The notes under the pieces: model-generated | What the model saw: only the letters and a program-made list of their open reading frames with translations | Databases searched by the model: none | Told to the model about the DNA's origin: nothing | From: Nevskia sp. | GTDB taxonomy: Bacteria; Pseudomonadota; Gammaproteobacteria; Nevskiales; Nevskiaceae | Reading direction: 5' to 3' | Length of the DNA stretch: 33,759 nt | NCBI RefSeq assembly: GCF_021732705.1 | Contig: NZ_JAKFUM010000024.1 | Coordinates: forward strand, 1 to 33,759 | Made by a program: the position numbers and the translations under genes | Shown here: piece after piece, positions 1 to 7,667 of the stretch | How positions within the stretch are numbered: the stretch's first letter is position 1 | How the letters are laid out: each line of letters opens with the position of its first letter

Positions 1-505
1 CAGCCAGCAGGCCGGCGCGCGGGCAGTCGCCGTGGTCGGCTCGGATGACAAGGGTCGGCAGGCGATCGCCGACTACGGCTATGAAGCCTTCATCAATTAC
101 CGGCAGCCGCTGGAACCACAGTTGAAGGCGACCTGCCCGAACGGCGTCAACGTGTTCTTCGACAACACCGCCGGGCCGATCGCCGACACCGTGATCCGCC
201 ACATGGCCTGGTTCGGACGGGTGATCCAGTGCGGCACGATGTCGATCGCGTCATGGGCGCCGAACCCGACCGGCCCGCGCATCGAGCGCGAAATCTTGAC
301 CCGCCGCCTGCGCATCGAAGGCTTCGTGATCTTCGATCACCTCAAGCGCTTCGACGAAACGGCAGCCAAGCTGGCCGCGATGCTGAACGACGGCGCACTG
401 CGCTATGCCGAAGACATCGGCGACGACATAGCCAATGCGCCACAGGCGCTGGTCGATGTCTACGAAGGCCGCAACACCGGCAAGAAGCTGATCCGGCTGC
501 GCTGA
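1..505 (+). CDS. NADP-dependent oxidoreductase of the MDR family, C-terminal part
   Basis: The open frame runs in from the left edge (in frame from base 2) and stops at 503-505, so about 167 C-terminal residues are visible. It shows the second half of the nucleotide-binding fold of a zinc-independent medium-chain dehydrogenase: a VAVVGSDDK strand/turn, the NVFFDNTAGPIAD segment and a GRVIQCGTMS strand, followed by a tail ending in GKKLIRL. These are typical of the curcumin reductase/leukotriene B4 dehydrogenase-like group, which reduces activated C=C bonds with NADPH in the cytosol. Such proteins are usually about 330-340 residues, so roughly half is missing to the left. It converges on the minus-strand glycosyltransferase ending at 674. 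The true substrate cannot be read from this fragment. Confidence 0.85.
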   Translation, partial: SQQAGARAVAVVGSDDKGRQAIADYGYEAFINYRQPLEPQLKATCPNGVNVFFDNTAGPIADTVIRHMAWFGRVIQCGTMSIASWAPNPTGPRIEREILTRRLRIEGFVIFDHLKRFDETAAKLAAMLNDGALRYAEDIGDDIANAPQALVDVYEGRNTGKKLIRLR

Positions 506-673
506 CCGGGTGTGCCGGCCGGCCTGCATTCGCCGGCGAAGACTGTGCATGCACGGTGCGGCATGCAAACGGCATACCCTGCTGTGCGTCCTCGGCAACG
601 CCTGCAACCGCTCGCAAAAGCGCTCGCGCCAATCAGGCCCGGCCGTCCACTGAGTCCGCGAGCCCTGCGCCGC

Positions 674-1312
674 TCAGACAGCGTTGATCGCATGGCCGAC
701 GTCAGGACTCCGCAGTGACTGCGGGAGCCGCGACAGATCCTCCGGTTCGTCGATGTCATGCTCGGCCGCCATTACGGTCACCGCCCAGCCGAGACCGTGC
801 AACTGATCCAACGTCGCTGCGGCCACCGCAGCGGTGCTCCACGGAATTCCCGCGAAGATCCGAGGGTGAAAGCGCCGCACGGCCAGCGCCACATAACCGC
901 CATCGTGCGCGGGAACCATCACCGCATCCGTCTCGCGCAAGGCCGCGGCGATCAGGTGCAACTGGCTGCGCTCGAGCGCGGGACAGTCGGTGCCGATCAG
1001 CAGGGCCGCTTGTCCACTTTCGATGATCCGCCCGGTGGCGCGCGCCATTCGCGCCCCCAGATCGCCATCACCCTGATCGCTGAGATCGAGGCCGTCGATG
1101 TCGCCCCACGCCAGCCAGTACGGATCCTCCGACGGACTTCTGCACAGTTCGACGGTTCCCAGCTTGGCCGCGAGCGCCTCGGCAAGCGTGTGACGCAGCA
1201 TGCGCTCCGCGAGTGCCGCAGCGCCCTGTGCACCGAGTGCCGGGATCAAGCGCGTCTTGACCTGCCCGGGATGTGGCGCCTTGGCAAACACGACGATGCG
1301 CAGCGGTGTCAT
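674..1312 (-). CDS. TIGR04282-family glycosyltransferase (rSAM-associated transferase 1)
   Basis: This 212-residue cytosolic protein begins MTPLRIVVFAKAPHPGQVKT, the hallmark opening of the TIGR04282/DUF2064 family, with a nucleotide-sugar-binding K-T-R after it. Further in it has LLIGTDCPAL and the HDGGYVALAVR segment, both conserved in this family. A longer frame exists upstream, but its extra residues overlap the preceding glycosyltransferase in another frame. The start at 1312 overlaps that gene's stop as ATGA, which argues for translational coupling. Members of this family are regularly found with TIGR04283 proteins and with ArsS-type radical SAM genes, as here. I infer a nucleotidyl- or sugar-transfer step late in arsenosugar formation; the exact donor and acceptor are unknown. 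It is the last gene of the minus-strand operon. Confidence 0.88.
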   Translation of the reverse strand: MTPLRIVVFAKAPHPGQVKTRLIPALGAQGAAALAERMLRHTLAEALAAKLGTVELCRSPSEDPYWLAWGDIDGLDLSDQGDGDLGARMARATGRIIESGQAALLIGTDCPALERSQLHLIAAALRETDAVMVPAHDGGYVALAVRRFHPRIFAGIPWSTAAVAAATLDQLHGLGWAVTVMAAEHDIDEPEDLSRLPQSLRSPDVGHAINAV

Positions 1313-1995
1313 TGGTAATGCCGCGCCAGCCGCTCGGCGGGGACGCCGAGCCAGTAGGCCAGACGCAGCCGCCACATCAGCATGATGGTGGGCCAGACGC
1401 CCCGCGCCTCCCACCGGCGCCCAGACGTCGTCACCTTCACATGGATGCAGGCGGGACGACAGATGCGGCGCAGCCGCTTGCACAGTTCGACGTCTTCCAT
1501 CAATGGCTGCCGTGGGAATGCCCCAATCGTCACGAATAGCGAACGGCGAACAAACAGGGCCTGATCGCCGGTCGCGATGCCGGTCAAGCGCGACCGCTGG
1601 TTGATTGCCCAGGCCACCACCGGAAGCATTCGGGACTTGCCCTCGATTTGCAGATCAAAGCGTCCCCAGCCGCTGCCGGAGCGCGTCAGTGCATCATGTA
1701 CCAAGCGGTCTGCCGCTGGCGGGAGCACGGTGTCCGCGTGCAGGAACAGCAGCACGTCACCATGGGCTTGTGCCGCGCCCGCGTTCATCTGGAACGCGCG
1801 ACCGCGCGGGGCCATCAAGCAGGTGAATTCGCGTTTGCGCACCAGGGCGGCCGACCCGTCGTCGCTGCCGGCGTCCACAATGATGACTTCGCAGCCGCGG
1901 TCCCGGAACGACTGCAGTTGCGCAAGCAAGTCTGGCAACAGCGCCGCTTCGTTCAATACCGGCACGATGATGGAAAGGGTGGGCGTCACCTGCAC
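1309..1995 (-). CDS. TIGR04283-family arsenosugar-type glycosyltransferase (rSAM-associated transferase 2)
   Basis: This 228-residue GT-A-fold glycosyltransferase has the family-2 opening LSIIVPVLNEAALLPDLL, the DAGSDDGS turn, a PRGRAFQMNAGA segment and the metal-binding LFLHADT motif. GIATGDQALFVRR and LMEDVELCKRL in the second half are typical of the TIGR04283 family, whose members are named arsenosugar-biosynthesis glycosyltransferases in current annotation. The start is a GTG at 1995 that lies inside the 3' end of the desaturase-like gene (10-nt overlap), and the stop overlaps the next start as ATGA. The gene therefore sits in a tightly coupled trio. Its length is normal and no motif looks damaged. 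The sugar acceptor is inferred from the neighbours arsM and arsS. Confidence 0.9.
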   Translation of the reverse strand: MQVTPTLSIIVPVLNEAALLPDLLAQLQSFRDRGCEVIIVDAGSDDGSAALVRKREFTCLMAPRGRAFQMNAGAAQAHGDVLLFLHADTVLPPAADRLVHDALTRSGSGWGRFDLQIEGKSRMLPVVAWAINQRSRLTGIATGDQALFVRRSLFVTIGAFPRQPLMEDVELCKRLRRICRPACIHVKVTTSGRRWEARGVWPTIMLMWRLRLAYWLGVPAERLARHYQ

Positions 1996-2822
1996 TCGGT
2001 TCCGTCAGACGCGTCTCCCTGCACCGGCAGCACCGGGAGTCGCAGGCTCCAGCCGAGCCGCATCGGTGCGTCATTCTGGAAGTCGGCAAGGCCCAGCGTC
2101 ATCTGTGTCTGGCCTTCCCGTGGTGCTGCGCGGAACGTGCCGGCAATCCGGTCCCAGACGGAGAGATTGAAGCCGAAATTGCTGTCCTGCTCGTCACGGT
2201 GGATGGAGTGATGAATGCGATGCAGATCCGGCGTCACCAGTACCCGACGCATGACGGCGTCGACCGGGCCCGGCAGGTGCAAGTTGGCGTGATTGAACAT
2301 CGCCATGCCGTTGAGAACGACCTCGAACACCAGCACCGAAATCCAGGGTGCCCCCAGGGCCAGCACCACGGCCGACTTCAGCACCATCGAGAGCAGGATT
2401 TCTCCCGGATGGAAGCGCAGCGCGCTGGAGACATCGAGATCCCGATCCGCGTGGTGGACGCGGTGCCAGCGCCACAGCCAGGACCAACGGTGGAAAGCTC
2501 GGTGCTGCGCCCAGATGACACCATCCAAAACCAGCAGGGACAGCATCAGTTTCATCGTCGGCGAAATCTCCAGCTGGTTCAGAACACCCAGCCGATGGTC
2601 CGCCCCCCAGCGCGCCACGGCGACGGCGGCAAGCGGAACGCCGGCCACGGCCATCCATCGCAGCGCCAATGCTCCGAGCGCGCCCATCAGCAGATGGGTG
2701 CGCCAGCGACTTCCCTGCGGCTGACACCGCGCTCGGCGCGGCCATAGCGCTTCGGCGATTCCCCACAGTGCGAAGCCACCGATGAACAGGGCCGCTCGCA
2801 GCGTCGCCGCTGAAGTTTCCAT
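1986..2822 (-). CDS. Sterol desaturase/fatty acid hydroxylase superfamily membrane protein
   Basis: This roughly 278-residue integral membrane protein carries the histidine clusters of the non-haem di-iron fatty acid hydroxylase superfamily: HRAFH, HRVHH, a central NHAN and a late HRIHH. Several hydrophobic helices precede and separate them (for example LLMGALGALALRWMAVAG and VLALGAPWISVLVFEVVL). The family hydroxylates or desaturates lipid chains at the membrane surface using O2. I chose the ATG at 2822 over the ATG at 2837 because a GGAG lies about 9 nt before it. The gene overlaps the next glycosyltransferase by 10 nt. In this operon it could modify a lipid anchor or an arsenolipid; that is inference. 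The histidine motifs are complete, so it is probably functional, unlike the two genes just upstream. Confidence 0.85.
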   Translation of the reverse strand: METSAATLRAALFIGGFALWGIAEALWPRRARCQPQGSRWRTHLLMGALGALALRWMAVAGVPLAAVAVARWGADHRLGVLNQLEISPTMKLMLSLLVLDGVIWAQHRAFHRWSWLWRWHRVHHADRDLDVSSALRFHPGEILLSMVLKSAVVLALGAPWISVLVFEVVLNGMAMFNHANLHLPGPVDAVMRRVLVTPDLHRIHHSIHRDEQDSNFGFNLSVWDRIAGTFRAAPREGQTQMTLGLADFQNDAPMRLGWSLRLPVLPVQGDASDGTECR

Positions 2823-2881
2823 CGATGACGACTCCACAATCGTTCAGCCCAGGGTGTCGGATTTTTCCGAGGCCCGGCTGC

Positions 2882-3562
2882 TCACGTCCGCATCCCCTCG
2901 GCCACGCGCCGCGCCCATTCTGCACCCTGATCCTCCTGCAGGAAATGCCCGGCCCGCAGCCGGGCGTGGGGCTGGCCCTTCGCCCCGGGCACATGGTTCT
3001 GCAGCACGGTATCGGCGTTTACGAGAATGGGATCGAGCTCGCCAAAGACGGTCAGGAAAGGTTTCTGAAACCGGCCTAGTGCCCGCGAGGCGGCGCGGTT
3101 GGCAGACGCTGCCGGATCGTCCGGTTCCGTCGGCACCCGGCGAGGAAACGCGTGTACCGACCTTGCAGGGATCGTCCGGGAACGGCGCGTCGTACGCGGC
3201 GAGCGCCAGTCCTGACAGACCGGCGTGATGTTGCGCCGATCCAGCGCTTCAATGAGGTGAAGCAACCAGTCGATATGGCGCTGATCACTGTAGTCGCCGA
3301 TATCGGCTGGCTTGTCCGATCGTCCGAGGCCAATCAGGTCGGGTGCGATGGCGCGATAGCCCGCTGCGGCGGATACGTGCATCGTCTTGCGATGGAGAGA
3401 GGACCACGTCGGCTCACCATGCAGCATGAGAACGCGTGCGCCGTCGCTGGGGCCGTCCTTTACGTCATGCATGCGCAACTCGCCGAGCTGGACACAGCGC
3501 GCCGTCCACGGAAAGTCGCGAATCGCGCTGAAGTTCTGCTCGGGAGTCGTGAGGATGTTCAT
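2882..3562 (-). pseudogene. Haloalkane dehalogenase-like alpha/beta hydrolase, internally deleted
   Basis: The N-terminal half matches the haloalkane dehalogenase family closely: a MNILTTPEQ start, LRMHDVKDGP, VLMLHGEPTWSSL (oxyanion/halide region), APDLIGLGRSDKP and the nucleophile elbow VCQDW. The GG and following helix expected after CQDW are gone. A short out-of-frame AAYDAPFPDDP segment follows, then the frame returns to RRVPTEPDDPAASANRAA and the C-terminal KPFLTVFGELDPI and AGHFLQED (catalytic His) parts. About 70-90 residues of the core helix and lid are missing and at least one frameshift is present. The remaining 226-codon frame stays open, but the product should not fold as a normal enzyme (usual length about 300). 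It lies between the DUF547 remnant and the desaturase-like gene in the same operon. Confidence 0.75.
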
Positions 3563-3592
3563 CGGGCCGCGCCAGTGTGTGAATGGAGGGGC

Positions 3593-4397
3593 TCACGGTC
3601 GAGAAACGAGTGCGTTGTGCGACCAGTCAGAGGACGGAAAGTCGGTCGAGGACTGACCGTTCGCGATGCGGGAGCGTACGGCCGCATCATCCCTGCCAGG
3701 CTGGCGTGCGCGGTGAGCCAGCCCCGCAGTGCCGCTCTGTTCGTATCGAAGTCCTCGCCGTACGATTTGAAGATCGACGAAACGGCAAGTTCCCCGCGCG
3801 CTGCGTTGAAGCGGTTGCGCGATCGATCGGTGAGGCAGCGCCGCTGCGGGTCATCCAACTCACCTTCAAGACATTCCGCGACGTACGGCTCGGGCCGCAA
3901 GGCTGGACAGCCGATCGATGCACAGTTCACGGCGAAGTGAACGCGGACATCGTGATCACGCGGCCGCAATGGCTCGTGCTCACCCCAATCCAGCGTGCGT
4001 TGCGCGCCCAGCCGCGTGAAGAACGACTTCTTCCATGACGCACTCGACAGAGAGCCGGGATCGCGGATGGACTTCAAATCCGGATAGCGGCTCAACACCC
4101 GATCCCGCGTGAAGCCGTTGTAGGCGTGGATCAGGGATGCCGTCGGTTTCACACGCATCCAGTGTGCAAACTCATCGGACCCGACGTCTAAAGAATTTGC
4201 TTCAGGACCGCCGCGAGCGGTGCCGGCTACCTTTTGAGTGATACGTGATCGACTGTGCTCGCATGTCCGCCGGACGACCATCGGTCATGCGCCTGCAGCA
4301 CCGCTCCGCGGTCGGAGTCGCCGTGATCGAAGGCCGACGCAGCACGGGTCGCGTGGAGCGCGCTCAGCGTGAGGACGCTCCGGACTCTGCGGGACAT
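3593..4397 (-). pseudogene. DUF547 family protein, multiply frameshifted
   Basis: Pieces of a DUF547 protein occur in three frames. From the ATG at 4397, four bases after the upstream gene's stop, comes MSRRVRSVLTL and an AFDHGDSD...GHASTVDHVSLK segment that stops near 4227. Then, in other frames, come a short AAVLKQIL stretch and the core SDEFAHW...LIHAYNGFT, DLKSIRDPGSL, WKKSFFTRLGA and HFAVNCASIGCPALRPE. The ending RIANGQ...FPSSDWSHNAL, which should give the family's C-terminal DWSLN element, is in yet another frame and ends at 3593. At least three shifts are needed to rebuild one protein, and conserved positions are also altered (LDWGEHEPLRP where LDDIEHGxIRP is usual). The function of the family is unknown. 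The intact form would be an exported protein following the flavoprotein gene. Confidence 0.75.
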
Positions 4398-4401
4398 GGA
4401 T

Positions 4402-6543
4402 TCAGGCTCTCCGCCAATCATGAAACCGCTCGACCCATCGCAGCAGGCGTTCTGGCTTGTGCGCCTGTTTCCACTGGCCCGCTGCGTACTTGTTGGCTTC
4501 TGCCATGGTCGGGTAGATGTGGATCGTGCCGAGAATCTTGTTCATGCCGAGACCGTGGCGCATCGCCAGCACATATTCGGCGATCAAGTCGCTGGCATGC
4601 GCGCCAACGATCGTGACACCGAGGATACGGTCACGGCCTGGCGCCGTGAGCACCTTGACGAAGCCATGCGCCTCGCCATCGGCGATGGCGCGATCGAGCT
4701 CCTCCAGCTCGTAGCGAATCACCTCGCAGGCGATGCCCTTTTCCCGGGCTTCGGTTTCGTTGAGACCGACGCGAGCTACCTCGGGCTCGGTGAACGTGGC
4801 CCAGGGAATCACAGAGTAGTCGACCTTGAACAGACCGCCACGCAAGGCCAGCAGCGGCCCGAACAGGCTGTTGACCGCGGCATACCAGGCCATGTGCGCT
4901 GCCGTATGCGTGAACTGGAAAGGCCCGGCAACATCACCGACAGCGTAGATATTGGGGATGCTTGTCTGCAGGCATTCATTGACCTCGATCACCCGGCCGG
5001 TCTTGATACCCAGCACGTCCAGCCCATAACCCTTGAGCCGTGCGACCCGGCCCACCGCGACCAGGATCTCGTCAAAGGCGACTCGGGTTTCCGCGCCGTT
5101 TGATTCGCAGACCAGCACTTTTTCGCCGTTCTCCACGACGACCGCCACGGCCTTGGTGTCGACGCGGACATCCACGCCCTCGGCCTTGAAGCGTGCCATG
5201 ACATGCTCGGAGACATCCGGGTCTTCGCGCATCAGCAGGCGAGGCTGCATTTCCACCTGTGTGACGTGAGAGCCCAGACGGGAAAATGCCTGCGTCAACT
5301 CCGAACCGATGGGGCCGCCGCCGAGCACGACCAGTCGTTTCGGGCGTTCACGCAAATTCCAGATCGTGTCCGACGTGAGGAAGCCGGCCTCGGCCAGCCC
5401 GGGAATCGGGGGCACGAACGGTTGCGCGCCGGTTGCCAGCACGATGTTGCGCGCGGTGAGGCGTCGGCCGTTGACCTCCACGGTCCACGGATCGATCAGC
5501 CGGCCTTCGCCCTGGATGCACTCCACCCCCAGGCGCTCGTAGCGCTCGACCGAATCGTGCGGCTCGATGGCCTTCACCACGCCGGAGACGCGCTCCATGA
5601 CCTGACGGAAATTCGGCGTGCCGCGCACATCCTCAAAGCCGAACTCGGCTGCCCGCGACAAGTGGCTGGCGAACTTCGCCGAGCGGATCAGCGCCTTGGA
5701 TGGCACACAGCCGGTGTTGAGGCAGTCGCCACCCATCTGGTGTTTCTCGATGAGGGTGACCTTGGCCTTGACCGCTGCCGCGATGTAGGCGCTGACCAGC
5801 CCACCGCTGCCGGCGCCGATCACGATCAGGTTGCGGTCATAACGGCTGGGGCGTGTGTAGCCGCGATAAATCTGACGTGCGCGCACCGCATTGATCAGCG
5901 CGCGCGCCAGGTACGGGAACAGCCCGAGCAACACGAACGCTCCGAGCAGGCCGGGGGAAAGGATGCCGCCGAGAGACCGCAATCCAGCGAGTTGCGTGCC
6001 TGCGTTCACGAACACCAGCGTTCCAGCCAGCATTCCGATCTGGCTCACCCAGTAGAAGCGACGTACCGGCATGGCGGTGAGGCCGAGCAGCAGGTTGATC
6101 AGGAAGAACGGGAACACCGGGATGAGTCGCAGCGTGAACAGGTAGAACGCGCCGTCCTTCTCGATACCGGCGTCGACAGCCTTCAGGCGCTCGGCATATC
6201 GGGCCTTGATGGCATCGCGGAGCAGATAGCGGGCGACCAGGAATGCACAGGTCGCGCCGATCGTCGAGGCGAACGAAACGATCACCGCGCCCCAGGCCAG
6301 CCCAAAGATCGCACCGGCCGCCAGTGTCAGCACTACTGCGCCCGGCAGCGACAGGGCCGTGGCCACTACATAAATGCCGAAGAACAGGGCCGTGGCGGTC
6401 ACCGGTTGTGCGTCACGCCACTCCAGCAACTGCGTCCGCTGGGACTGCAGGTAGGCAAGAGACAGGTACTGGCCGAGATCGAATGCGAAGAACCCCGCGA
6501 CCAGCAACGCGATCACGAGTCCAATGACGATGCGCTGGCGCAT
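4402..6543 (-). CDS. VTT (TVP38/TMEM64) membrane domain fused to MerA-like FAD-dependent disulfide oxidoreductase
   Basis: This is a 713-residue two-part protein. Residues 1-225 are a membrane domain of the VTT/DedA-like family with the GAIFGLAWGAVIVSF and LRLIPVFPFFLINLLLGL segments. From residue 238 it is a class I pyridine nucleotide-disulfide oxidoreductase: a GAGSGG FAD loop (243-248), redox disulfide GGDCLNTGCVPSKA (C274/C279), LATGAQPFVPP, the NAD(P) loop VVLGGGPIGSEL, NIYAVGDVAG, and a C-terminal HIYPTMAEA carrying the catalytic His. It resembles MerA but lacks the N-terminal GMTCxxC domain and the terminal cysteine pair needed for Hg(II), so mercury reduction is unlikely. Fusions of this layout are known in proteobacteria. 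I infer a membrane-held thiol or quinone oxidoreductase acting with the arsenic genes. It lies 101 nt after arsS. Confidence 0.9.
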   Translation of the reverse strand: MRQRIVIGLVIALLVAGFFAFDLGQYLSLAYLQSQRTQLLEWRDAQPVTATALFFGIYVVATALSLPGAVVLTLAAGAIFGLAWGAVIVSFASTIGATCAFLVARYLLRDAIKARYAERLKAVDAGIEKDGAFYLFTLRLIPVFPFFLINLLLGLTAMPVRRFYWVSQIGMLAGTLVFVNAGTQLAGLRSLGGILSPGLLGAFVLLGLFPYLARALINAVRARQIYRGYTRPSRYDRNLIVIGAGSGGLVSAYIAAAVKAKVTLIEKHQMGGDCLNTGCVPSKALIRSAKFASHLSRAAEFGFEDVRGTPNFRQVMERVSGVVKAIEPHDSVERYERLGVECIQGEGRLIDPWTVEVNGRRLTARNIVLATGAQPFVPPIPGLAEAGFLTSDTIWNLRERPKRLVVLGGGPIGSELTQAFSRLGSHVTQVEMQPRLLMREDPDVSEHVMARFKAEGVDVRVDTKAVAVVVENGEKVLVCESNGAETRVAFDEILVAVGRVARLKGYGLDVLGIKTGRVIEVNECLQTSIPNIYAVGDVAGPFQFTHTAAHMAWYAAVNSLFGPLLALRGGLFKVDYSVIPWATFTEPEVARVGLNETEAREKGIACEVIRYELEELDRAIADGEAHGFVKVLTAPGRDRILGVTIVGAHASDLIAEYVLAMRHGLGMNKILGTIHIYPTMAEANKYAAGQWKQAHKPERLLRWVERFHDWRRA

Positions 6544-6644
6544 GCGGCTTAATATCCTGCGTAATCAAGCGCCGCCAATAACTCGGCAGGCGCGGGGCGG
6601 AGAAGGCGGAATTCGAGACGGTGCATGCTTGGACTCCCCGCCGA

Positions 6645-7667
6645 TCAGGACAAGGCGCCGCCGCAAGACGACCCGGCCCCGGCGGTACAGCCGAGGCAAT
6701 GGCTGCCAAAACGGATACGACGCCGCAGCAGACGCGGCGCGTTGAAATCCCCGAGCGTCATCGCACGACCGTCTTCGTCTGTCACCGCCAAGCCGATCTG
6801 CTGGTTGAAGTCGCAATCGAACAGGCGTCCCTCATGATCGACGCTGATCAGATTGCGGCACATCACGCCGACCGCGGCCTGTGGATTGAAGGCCGCCAGC
6901 AGCCGATCCATGTACGACTCGTAGTCGCCGTCTTTGCGCAAATGCAGCGAGAACCGATGGATCGGCATGTTGGTGATGGTGAACAGCCGGTTGAAGACGA
7001 TGCCGTAGCGCTCCGAGAGTTCGCGCCGATAGTCAGCCTCCAGCTTTGCTTGCGGCGGCGGCAGGCTCGCGCCGATGGGGTTGTAGACCAGCGTGAGCTG
7101 CAGCCCGCTGCCAGGCTGGCCGTAACCCACGGCATTGAGCCGTCGCAGCGCCTCGATGGACTTCGCGAACACGTTCTTGCCGCGCTGGGTATCGGTGTTC
7201 TGCTCCTGATAGCAGGGCAACGAAGAGATGACCTCGACCTGGTGCCGGGCGAAGAACGCCGGCAGATGCGACATCGAGGCCGCCGTGAGCGGATGACCGT
7301 CCAGCTGCACCGTCAGGTTGTGCCGGACCATCACCTGACGACCGAGCGCCGCCGCCGACACCACCAGGGATTCGAACTGCGGATGCAGCTCGGGTGCGCC
7401 ACCGGTGAGATCCAGTTGGCGAATCTCCGGATTGGCCTTGAGAACCTCGATCAGCCGGGCGACATGGTCGGCAGACAGTTGCTCCCGCCGCGCCGGCGAG
7501 GCATCGACATGGCAATGGCGACACGCCTGGTTGCAGAGCTTGGTGAGATTGACCTGCAGGGTGGAAACAGCAAGCGGCGGCAGATCCAGCCCGTGCTTGA
7601 GCAGAATCGACTCGAAGTCGTGGCGAGCCGCCGCGGTTGACGACTGCGGCATCGATTCCCCGTCCAT
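6645..7667 (-). CDS. arsS: ArsS, arsenosugar biosynthesis radical SAM protein
   Basis: This 340-residue cytosolic radical SAM enzyme of the DUF3641/Cys-rich family has its cluster-binding motif CNQACRHC at C45/C49/C52. It is followed by LDLTGGAPELHPQF and the typical VISSLPCYQEQNTDTQRG and TLVYNPIGASLPP segments. The C-terminal domain has MCRNLISVDHEGRLFDCDFN and ends HCLGCTAGAGSSCGGALS (cysteines 324, 327, 335). ArsS homologues transfer a 5'-deoxyadenosyl group to dimethylated arsenic, the first committed step to arsenosugars. I chose the ATG at 7667: it overlaps the arsM stop as TGATG and has a GGAAGG about 10 nt upstream. A start at 7718 inside arsM is less likely. No in-frame TGA suggests that selenocysteine is not used. 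Confidence 0.93.
   Translation of the reverse strand: MDGESMPQSSTAAARHDFESILLKHGLDLPPLAVSTLQVNLTKLCNQACRHCHVDASPARREQLSADHVARLIEVLKANPEIRQLDLTGGAPELHPQFESLVVSAAALGRQVMVRHNLTVQLDGHPLTAASMSHLPAFFARHQVEVISSLPCYQEQNTDTQRGKNVFAKSIEALRRLNAVGYGQPGSGLQLTLVYNPIGASLPPPQAKLEADYRRELSERYGIVFNRLFTITNMPIHRFSLHLRKDGDYESYMDRLLAAFNPQAAVGVMCRNLISVDHEGRLFDCDFNQQIGLAVTDEDGRAMTLGDFNAPRLLRRRIRFGSHCLGCTAGAGSSCGGALS

Noticed and set aside
506-673. Possible small gene or terminator between the MDR tail and the TIGR04282 gene
   Set aside because: Only short GC-driven frames and weak GCCGGC repeats are present; no T run or protein family is visible.
3114-3179. Direct repeat GGATCGTCCGG at 3114 and 3169, as a possible deletion or insertion footprint
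   Set aside because: Both copies encode the Asp-Asp-Pro turns expected at two places in dehalogenase-type proteins, so coincidence explains them; the deletion itself lies further upstream in the gene.
6645-7667. Selenocysteine in ArsS or the neighbouring flavoprotein, as some relatives of this radical SAM family have
   Set aside because: All expected cysteines are encoded as Cys and no in-frame TGA or SECIS-like hairpin is needed to complete either gene.
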